NCBI GenBank assembly: GCA_031549485.1 | Contig: JAVBPR010000004.1 | Coordinates: 1-64,000, forward strand | Origin: JAVBPR01 sp031549485 | GTDB taxonomy: Bacteria > Bacillota > Clostridia > Oscillospirales > Feifaniaceae | Length of the DNA stretch: 64,000 nucleotides | Direction: 5' to 3' | Shown: positions 1-5,685 of the stretch, in pieces | Layout of the letters: each line of letters opens with the position of its first letter | Position numbering within the stretch: position 1 is the stretch's first letter | The notes under the pieces: model-generated | Seen by the model: the letters and a program-made list of their open reading frames with translations, nothing else | Told to the model about the DNA's origin: nothing | The model's database searches: none | Program-made: the position numbers and the translations under genes

Positions 1-300
1 CAGATAGCACAGTACCCGGCCCGATAGGCCCAGTAGGCCCTGTAGGACCGATGGGTCCGGAAGGCCCGGCGGGAGCAGACAGCACGGTACCCGGCCCTCA
101 GGGTCCGGAAGGTCAGCAAGGACCGATAGGCGCGACAGGCCCGGCGGGAGCAGATAGCACAGTACCCGGCCCGATAGGCCCAGTAGGCCCAGTAGGACCG
201 ATGGGTCCGGAAGGCCCGGCGGGAGCGGACAGCACGGTACCCGGCCCTCAGGGTCCGGAAGGTCAGCAAGGCCCGATAGGACCGCAAGGCCCGGAAGGTC
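1..300 (+). repeat. 150-bp tandem repeat encoding 50-residue collagen units
   Basis: Bases 1-150 and 151-300 repeat with few changes; for example the ATGGGTCCGG at 51 recurs at 201 and the first 50 bases recur at 151 with one substitution. The unit keeps the frame and encodes GXY triplets, so copy number can change by slippage without breaking the protein. More copies may lie upstream of the window. Confidence 0.9.
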
Positions 301-824
301 CTGCAGGAGTCGACACATCCGACATTATTCCTTATGTTACAGGCACGCCGTTTCCAATTTATATGGATACCGAGCAGCATCCGTATACAATGGGGTTTGG
401 TGTGCACGGCGAATGCCCGCATCCGATTGTTGATGGGAGAATTTCTTTTGTTGACGGTCTCCTTGGCGCGTATCCGTTCTTACTTGCGAAAGACTCTGTG
501 ATTACCGACATCGGAATATCGATGATTTCTAATGAAGCGGTGGATTTGGGCACCGCGGAAGCAAATATGTTTGGGCAGGTATTCTATAGGATTAATACAC
601 CCTATTTCATCGGCATTCCCGAAACAAAAGTCGTCATGACCCCGGCGCTGACCGGAAATGTGACCAAAGGGCAGATGTTTGAAATGATTGTAAATAACCT
701 CGAAATTCCGCTGCCGGCGGGAAGCAGGGTTATGTTAATCATCCACAAAGATGTTATCGTTGAAGATTCTGGAAAGAGCTTGTCAGCGCTTGTTGCAGGA
801 AGCGTATATCTTCGCAACGCGTGA
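1..824 (+). CDS. Collagen-like (BclA-type) surface protein, 5' end missing
   Basis: The frame is open from the first bases, so the gene starts outside the window; the ATG at 51 is internal. About 105 residues of perfect Gly-X-Y triplets (GPMGPEGPAG, GPQGPEGQQG, with GADSTVP interruptions) are followed by a non-collagen domain of about 170 residues with no cysteine pattern except one ECPHP motif. This collagen stalk plus globular C-terminal head is the plan of Clostridia and Bacillus exosporium or surface filament proteins, where the head trimerises and the stalk forms a triple helix. The head resembles the BclA C-terminal type only in position and size; I do not recognise its exact family. 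The codons of the stalk are GC-rich compared with the head, as expected from proline and glycine. Confidence 0.85.
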   Translation, partial: DSTVPGPIGPVGPVGPMGPEGPAGADSTVPGPQGPEGQQGPIGATGPAGADSTVPGPIGPVGPVGPMGPEGPAGADSTVPGPQGPEGQQGPIGPQGPEGPAGVDTSDIIPYVTGTPFPIYMDTEQHPYTMGFGVHGECPHPIVDGRISFVDGLLGAYPFLLAKDSVITDIGISMISNEAVDLGTAEANMFGQVFYRINTPYFIGIPETKVVMTPALTGNVTKGQMFEMIVNNLEIPLPAGSRVMLIIHKDVIVEDSGKSLSALVAGSVYLRNA

Positions 825-1000
825 TTTTGCATAGACTATGTAATAAAGCCTAATTAGAAATAATTGGGACCGGCATAAATTTGCCGGCGGCAGAAAGCTG
901 AGTTATGTTAAATAATAACAAAGATATTATTTAAGCAATTATAAATAAAATTTGGATGCTGCGAGCTGAAGCGTCAGCCGTAAAATAAGCAACAAAAACA

Positions 1001-1030
1001 AGGCCCGGGAAGTAATCGCTTCCCGGGCCT
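1001..1030. terminator. Strong hairpin, probable terminator
   Basis: AGGCCCGGGAAG pairs perfectly with CTTCCCGGGCCT around a 6-base loop. On the minus strand it is followed by a T-rich run (TTGTTTTTGTT); on the plus strand by only three T. It could end minus-strand transcription from the protease gene region or plus-strand transcription from the collagen gene. Confidence 0.6.
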
Positions 1031-1201
1031 TTGCATGGCAGATGAATTTTTTGCTGTGTAAAATATATTTAGCGCAGCGCGCGCGGTATAAGATGGTATG
1101 TGAGGGTAAAAATTGCGGCGAAGCAAAAAAACGCCTTGCCAAAGATGGCGAAACTGGCGATAATACCACCACCCGCCTGAAAACAAGGCAAAATCAAACA
1201 A

Positions 1202-1234
1202 AAAGCTGCCTAACCAATAAAGTTAGGCAGCTTT
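1202..1234 (-). terminator. Hairpin following a tRNA-end-like sequence
   Basis: AAAGCTGCCTAAC pairs with GTTAGGCAGCTTT; on the minus strand it is followed by TTTTTG. Read on the minus strand it comes directly after CACTCCGACCATA (see 1238-1258), so a tRNA 3' end plus terminator arrangement seems to be preserved here without the tRNA body. Confidence 0.65.
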
Positions 1235-1237
1235 CAT

Positions 1238-1258
1238 ATGGTCGGAGTGGCGATACAG
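1238..1258 (-). repeat. Copy of tRNA-Pro 3' end (possible attachment-site remnant)
   Basis: ATGGTCGGAGTG at 1238-1249 is identical to 2768-2779, which is the CCA end and acceptor arm of the tRNA-Pro gene. The longer GTCGGAGTGGCGATACAG at 1241-1258 is identical to 2677-2694. The three copies bracket the protease gene at 1406-2425. Confidence 0.6.
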
Positions 1259-1405
1259 AACTTTTTTAGAAGTCCAGTAATATCAACGGCTTTAGCGCGG
1301 TCAATGAGCAGTATTTACTACAAACCAAGGATTGAGATTATCATTAGACTTTGTTTCATTATATGGATAATGGGAAGTAATGATTATTAAGAATTTATAC
1401 CCACT

Positions 1406-2425
1406 TTACTGATAATCTTCAAATGGCAAACATATCGTATCATCAATTTCCTTTACAATAGTCACTATTGATGTTGAAGAAACTGCGTTAAAGAAAGGTA
1501 TTTTTGAAGTATCTTCTACCTTCTGGTCACAAGAAGCACTTAGTGCATCATTAGCGCTTTGGGTGACAATTCCAACAATATAACCTGATTTCGATATGAC
1601 TGGACCACCACTATTTCCAGGTCTTGTTATTGATGATATAGTTATACAATCGCATCTTTGCCAGTCAATTGATATTGCGTTTATTTCACCACTTTGTACA
1701 ATAAGAGGCGCTTCGCCCATCCCTTTTAACGGAGGATATCCCATTGTTATAACTTTATCTAATTCATATGGTTTTCCAAAATACGGGAAATGAGACAGTG
1801 GCACTTTTTCTGATAGCTTTACTATACCAATATCATGGTTTTTATGATAGCTCGGTTTTTCGATATGTAGCTGTTTTTCTTCAATCCAACAGGTAAAGTC
1901 TGATAAATCTTTTATATTGTGTCCGCAGGTCAAGACTATTTCTTCAGATATTAGGATGCCAGAGCCCGTCCCATCTTTCTTACCTTCAAATCGTACTATA
2001 TAGGGAGCATATTTATCTCTCAAAAATCTTGTTCCTAATGCACTACCCAGCCAAAACAGGTTTTCTTTTTGCTGTTTAGACAGTTCTAATATAGAGTAAT
2101 AGGTGTTGCAAAAAGGGGGACTACCAGTAGATACAGAACCCGTGTATGTGAGGTATGCGTGGCTTACTAATCTATTTATTAGAACTTCTATGTGCTTCAT
2201 GTATTTATGTGAGTCAATAGTTGGATGCTTAATTTTAAGATAGTTCAATAAATTTCCAAAAGACATAGGTCTTATTGATTTCTCATCAGCATCAATATTT
2301 AACAATTTACAATTATCCCGATAACTTAATGGGGCAAAAAAATTCAATGCTGCTACTGCAAAAAGACTCATTTCTTCAGTAGTTAAAGGTGCTAAATTTG
2401 TATATCTTTGTTTTGAATCAGACAT
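1406..2425 (-). CDS. Trypsin-like serine protease with uncharacterised N-terminal domain
   Basis: The 339-residue product starts at an ATG with GGAGG six bases upstream; a longer open frame to 2584 has no ribosome binding site. Residues 1-150 form a helical domain I do not recognise (MSDSKQRYTNLAPL at the start). The rest is a chymotrypsin-fold protease: His in LTCGHN, Asp in HDIGIVKL and Ser in RPGNSGGPV form a complete triad, and GIVTQ closes the fold. There is no signal peptide or membrane segment, so it appears cytoplasmic, as in the trypsin-like effector proteins found in defence and stress islands. The gene is AT-rich compared with its surroundings and is bracketed by tRNA-end repeats, which suggests recent acquisition. 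Its substrate is unknown. Confidence 0.85.
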   Translation of the reverse strand: MSDSKQRYTNLAPLTTEEMSLFAVAALNFFAPLSYRDNCKLLNIDADEKSIRPMSFGNLLNYLKIKHPTIDSHKYMKHIEVLINRLVSHAYLTYTGSVSTGSPPFCNTYYSILELSKQQKENLFWLGSALGTRFLRDKYAPYIVRFEGKKDGTGSGILISEEIVLTCGHNIKDLSDFTCWIEEKQLHIEKPSYHKNHDIGIVKLSEKVPLSHFPYFGKPYELDKVITMGYPPLKGMGEAPLIVQSGEINAISIDWQRCDCITISSITRPGNSGGPVISKSGYIVGIVTQSANDALSASCDQKVEDTSKIPFFNAVSSTSIVTIVKEIDDTICLPFEDYQ

Positions 2426-2676
2426 AATTACCTCCAAATATTTACAGATATTGCTTAGTTGTGAATAACCACTTATGACAATCAGCACAAAGTATATTAT
2501 GAGTTCCCTATTATTCGCCCAATCTGAAATACATTTACTAACTCTATATAAACAATAAAAAACTGTAACCCCTTCATCAATCATCCATTATAGCCATTAT
2601 ACGATATCCAAGACTACAAATCCAGAGTTGTATTACTATATTTTTTCTGGCAATTGAACTCTAAATGACAGAAGCA

Positions 2677-2694
2677 GTCGGAGTGGCGATACAG
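2677..2694 (-). repeat. 18-bp direct repeat of 1241-1258
   Basis: GTCGGAGTGGCGATACAG is identical to 1241-1258 and its first nine bases match the acceptor end of tRNA-Pro at 2771-2779. It lies upstream of the protease gene, so the gene sits between two copies. Confidence 0.75.
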
Positions 2695-2724
2695 TACCTA
2701 TACTTTTGAAAGCCCAACAGCACA

Positions 2725-2767
2725 ACAAAAAAAGACCCCTTGAAACTCAAATATGAGCCTCAAGGGG
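2725..2767 (-). terminator. Terminator of tRNA-Pro
   Basis: On the minus strand CCCCTTGA...TCAAGGGG forms a stem just after the CCA end and is followed by TCTTTTTTTG. Confidence 0.85.
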
Positions 2768-2768
2768 A

Positions 2769-2845
2769 TGGTCGGAGTGAGAGGATTCGAACCTCCGGCC
2801 TCTTGGTCCCGAACCAAGCGCTCTACCAAGCTGAGCCACACCCCG
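2769..2845 (-). tRNA. tRNA-Pro (anticodon CGG)
   Basis: The cloverleaf folds with acceptor CGGGGTG/CACTCCG, D arm GCTC/GAGC, anticodon loop TTCGGGA giving CGG, and T arm GGAGG TTCGAAT CCTCT. The CCA is encoded. The 3' end is the sequence repeated at 1238 and 2677. Confidence 0.95.
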
Positions 2846-2933
2846 ATACTTTGATATTATAAAAAATTATTTTTAATTAGTCAAGAATTATTTACAGCTT
2901 GTTTGGGTTTTGATATACTTGTGAATATTATGA

Positions 2934-3010
2934 ACGCCCGTAGCTCAGTTGGATAGAGCGTCAGACTCCGACTCTGAAGGTCGCAGGTTCGACTCCTGTC
3001 GGGCGTACCA
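2934..3010 (+). tRNA. tRNA-Arg (anticodon CCG)
   Basis: Acceptor ACGCCCG pairs with CGGGCGT, the anticodon stem TCAGA/TCTGA holds loop CTCCGAC giving CCG, the T loop is TTCGACT, and CCA is encoded at 3008-3010. Confidence 0.95.
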
Positions 3011-3011
3011 A

Positions 3012-3045
3012 AACTCGCCGTGATATTATCGCGGCGGGTTTTTAT
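3012..3045 (+). terminator. Terminator of tRNA-Arg
   Basis: ACTCGCCG pairs with CGGCGGGT (one wobble) and is followed by TTTTTAT, immediately after the tRNA. Confidence 0.75.
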
Positions 3046-3219
3046 ATTAAATAGATTTGTATAAGGTCTGCGTCTAATATCGTGGCGATACTGCGCGCTC
3101 AAAAATGCAGGTTGGGAGATAAAAAATGCAGCTTGGTGAAATTTTGTTGACCGAAGTCCTGCGCGGGGCAATAATGTAATTGTAGCGCTGCAAAACAAGA
3201 AAAACCGAGGTGATGAAAG

Positions 3220-3657
3220 TTGAAAATTGTGATTGATGAGTCGGATATTTTTGATGAAATCGAAGTGGTCATAAAATGTAAAAAATGTGACGATGAAGTG
3301 CTGGCTTTGCTTTCGCGGATAAAAACCGAGGATGGTAAAATTCTCGGAGCGATAGGGGACAAAACCTTTTTGCTGTGCGAAAGCGACATTTTATATTTCG
3401 AAAGCGTGGATAAAAAATGCTTTGCATATACAAAAGAGCAAGTGTATGAAACTGCATTTAGGCTCTATGAGCTTGAAAACATGCTTAGTCACAAGGGCTT
3501 TTTTCGCGCGACGAAGTCGAGCATTGTAAATATTTCAAGAATAAAAAGCATTCAATCATCATTTAATTCGGTTTTAACTTTAGAAATGGAAAACGGTGAA
3601 AAACTAAGCGTTTCAAGGCAATTTTCGCCGATTTTAAGAGAAAGATTGGGGATGTAA
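3220..3657 (+). CDS. LytTR-domain DNA-binding regulator
   Basis: The 145-residue protein starts at TTG, with GAGGTG seven bases upstream; the nearby ATG at 3213 is out of frame. The N-terminal 50 residues are a short alpha/beta segment and residues 50-145 form a LytTR DNA-binding domain (ILYFES, SKGFFR-like KGFFRATKSSIVN, SVSRQFSPIL). It has no receiver domain. Stand-alone LytTR proteins of this length are usually encoded directly before a DUF3021 membrane protein, as here (3-base gap). In that family arrangement the membrane partner is thought to restrain or signal to the regulator, often controlling its own operon. A paralogue is at 32092-32544, paired with a different membrane protein. Confidence 0.9.
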   Translation: MKIVIDESDIFDEIEVVIKCKKCDDEVLALLSRIKTEDGKILGAIGDKTFLLCESDILYFESVDKKCFAYTKEQVYETAFRLYELENMLSHKGFFRATKSSIVNISRIKSIQSSFNSVLTLEMENGEKLSVSRQFSPILRERLGM

Positions 3658-3660
3658 ATA

Positions 3661-4080
3661 ATGAAAAAATTTATTCATAATATAGGCGAATTAAAGTTTC
3701 TTGTTGGGATTTATTTTATGGCGTTTATGATTTTCGCGACGGTCGGAAGCTACTTTTTGCACCGAATAAAATCGTTTGAAATAATTACAATATGGCAGAT
3801 TCTTGGTCTCGCCGCGGTGTTTTCTGTGCTGCACTTTATTCAGACCTCGTCTATGAAACCCGTTTTGCGGATATCGCTTCATGCGGCGCTTGCCTATCTG
3901 ACGGTTGCGGGATTCTCGCTCCTGTGCGGATGGGGATTTGCCCAAAGCCCTGAAATTTTCTGGCAATTTACGTTGATATTTGTAATTATTTATGCCATTG
4001 TTTTCACCGTATTTGGCTTTTATTATAAGAACGAAGAAACTTATCTGAATAAAAAATTAGAAGAATATAAGAATAAATAA
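3661..4080 (+). CDS. DUF3021-type four-helix membrane protein
   Basis: This 139-residue protein follows the LytTR gene after three bases, so translation is probably coupled. It has four predicted membrane helices (about residues 10-30, 42-62, 70-92 and 98-120) and a charged C-terminal tail (YKNEETYLNKKLEEYKNK). This size and topology next to a LytTR gene match DUF3021 proteins, which act as the membrane partner of the regulator. Its signal is not known. A terminator follows at 4113. Confidence 0.8.
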   Translation: MKKFIHNIGELKFLVGIYFMAFMIFATVGSYFLHRIKSFEIITIWQILGLAAVFSVLHFIQTSSMKPVLRISLHAALAYLTVAGFSLLCGWGFAQSPEIFWQFTLIFVIIYAIVFTVFGFYYKNEETYLNKKLEEYKNK

Positions 4081-4112
4081 AAGGTGGAAATAAGTTTTCC
4101 GATAAAGAAAAG

Positions 4113-4143
4113 ATGCCGTATCAAATGGATATGGCATTTTTTA
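4113..4143 (+). terminator. Terminator after the LytTR/DUF3021 pair
   Basis: ATGCCGTATC pairs with GATATGGCAT around a 5-base loop and is followed by TTTTTTATT. Confidence 0.85.
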
Positions 4144-4187
4144 TTCGGCAATGTTAATATAAAGAAAACTTGTAAGGAGGACGCAAA

Positions 4188-4628
4188 ATGAGCAAGGTTT
4201 TTAAGGCGAAAATGATTCAAAACGGCGATATGGACGCCGGATATATAGAAATCCCCTTTGATGTGGAAAAAGAGTACGGCGCAAAGAGAGTTAAAGTCTT
4301 GGCGTTATTAAACGGTATAGAATACCGCGGCTCGCTGGTGCGGATGAAGTCCCCATGCCATATTTTGGGGATTCCGAAAGTGGTGCGCAGCCAAATGGGA
4401 GCAGATTTTGGAGATATAATCGAGGTCGAATTAGAAAAAGACGAAGAACCGAGAACGGTTGAATTGCCGGATGGTGTTAAAAAAGCGCTCGGGACAAAGG
4501 CTGTGCTGGCATTTAAAAAACTGTCATACACAAAACAAAAACAATTTATTTCGGAACTCGAGAGTGCCAGGAGAGAAGAAACCCGCGAAAAACGTATAAA
4601 AGCGATGATTGATAAAATTACAAAATAA
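4188..4628 (+). CDS. DUF1905/YdeI-OmdA-like protein
   Basis: The 146-residue soluble protein has a good ribosome binding site (AAGGAGG, 7 bases). Residues 1-85 match the DUF1905 beta-barrel type (FKAKM, GYIEIPFDV, YRGSLVRM, HILGIPKVVR), and residues 95-146 match the YdeI/OmpD-associated C-terminal domain (LPDGVKKAL, FKKLSYTKQKQFISELESA, KRIKAMID). Proteins of this kind are widespread and their biochemical role is unclear; some members were linked to bacteriocin protection. It is a single gene between a terminator and the promoter of the next operon. Confidence 0.8.
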   Translation: MSKVFKAKMIQNGDMDAGYIEIPFDVEKEYGAKRVKVLALLNGIEYRGSLVRMKSPCHILGIPKVVRSQMGADFGDIIEVELEKDEEPRTVELPDGVKKALGTKAVLAFKKLSYTKQKQFISELESARREETREKRIKAMIDKITK

Positions 4629-4674
4629 AGGTTGCTGACAAACAGGTGCCGCAACATAAACTTAACAATCGATG

Positions 4675-4703
4675 TTTACTTTAGTGAATTTAAGTAATAT
4701 AAT
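4675..4703 (+). promoter_or_regulatory. Sigma-A-type promoter of the lipid kinase operon
   Basis: TTTACT, a 17-base spacer and TATAAT lie 32 bases upstream of the ATG at 4735. Confidence 0.65.
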
Positions 4704-4734
4704 GTAAATATAAATAGGCGCCTGGGGTTTTGCT

Positions 4735-5685
4735 ATGAAATTCTTGTTTATTATAAATCCGATTTCTTTCAGGACAAGAGGAGAACAGGAAAGCTTTACG
4801 TCCGAAGTGGAAAACTATTTTAAAGACAAAAATTCCACATATTTAATCCATGTTTCAAGATTCCCGAGAGATGCAATCGGAGTTATTCGCAAATATGTTA
4901 AAAGCTCGAATGAAACAGTTCGGGTTTTTGCTGTTGGCGGTGACGGAATATTATTCGATTGTCTAAACGGGGTTATCGGCCTACCGAATGCCGAGCTCGG
5001 CGCGATTCCATATGGAGCGGCGAATGATTTTGTGCGCGCTTTCGGCGAAAACAAGCTCGATATTTTTCGCGATATCACCATGCAGGCGGAAGCTGGAACT
5101 GTCCTGACCGACGCGATAAGCTGCGGAAGCAATTATGCGATAAATTTTTGCACCGTCGGCTGGGAATCAACCGCTATCACAAATTCTATAAAACTTAGGA
5201 AAAAGATAAAATCGCGGAGACTTATAACTTTAATTTATCGGATATCAGGAGTTTTTTCCGCAGGGGATAAAACAATTACGCACCAATATTACGATCTTCT
5301 CATCGATGGTGTAAATTACAGCGGGCGTTACGGCACGATAAATATTTCTAACGGGCCCTGTTATGGCAACAAAAGCGTTGCTGTGCCTCTTGCAATGCCG
5401 AACGACAGGGAAATCGATATTATGCTTTTTAAAAGCACATATGCCCTCCGCGCTCTGCTGATAATGATGGATTATCTAAACGGAAAATATTATAAATATC
5501 CAAAAGATTTTACATATTTGCGAGGCAAAAAGATAGAAATTCGCTCGGAAAGTCCTCTTTTGATCGACCTTGACGGAGAAACTTTTTATGACACCAATAT
5601 TAATATCGAGGTCGTGCCGGAGGCGATAAAATTTGTTGCTCCGAACGGGCTGACTTATTTGCGAAGGCGGGTGAAAAATGGATAA
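4735..5685 (+). CDS. Diacylglycerol/lipid kinase (YegS/BmrU/DgkB type)
   Basis: The 316-residue protein has the DAGK catalytic fold: FIINPIS at the N-terminus, the nucleotide-binding VGGDGILFDCLNG around residue 65, and PYGAANDFVRAF near residue 100 in place of the usual GTANDFAR. The C-terminal half has the typical beta-sandwich ending in IDLDGE. Such enzymes phosphorylate diacylglycerol or a related membrane lipid with ATP and recycle lipid from lipoteichoic acid synthesis. The upstream ribosome binding site is weak (CTGGGG). The stop overlaps the start of the histidine kinase gene by 8 bases, so the two are co-translated, which is not a usual context for this enzyme. Confidence 0.88.
   Translation: MKFLFIINPISFRTRGEQESFTSEVENYFKDKNSTYLIHVSRFPRDAIGVIRKYVKSSNETVRVFAVGGDGILFDCLNGVIGLPNAELGAIPYGAANDFVRAFGENKLDIFRDITMQAEAGTVLTDAISCGSNYAINFCTVGWESTAITNSIKLRKKIKSRRLITLIYRISGVFSAGDKTITHQYYDLLIDGVNYSGRYGTINISNGPCYGNKSVAVPLAMPNDREIDIMLFKSTYALRALLIMMDYLNGKYYKYPKDFTYLRGKKIEIRSESPLLIDLDGETFYDTNINIEVVPEAIKFVAPNGLTYLRRRVKNG

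Larger units (their letters stand above)
825..1405. other. Intergenic stretch with two hairpins and no credible gene
   Basis: The short open frames here (939-1269) overlap one another on both strands, lack ribosome binding sites and resemble nothing known. The only structure I see is the pair of hairpins at 1001-1030 and 1202-1234 and the tRNA-end-like motif at 1238-1258. Confidence 0.6.

Noticed and set aside
2426..2584. N-terminal extension of the protease to 392 residues
   Set aside because: The extension lacks a ribosome binding site, whereas GGAGG lies just before the ATG at 2425.
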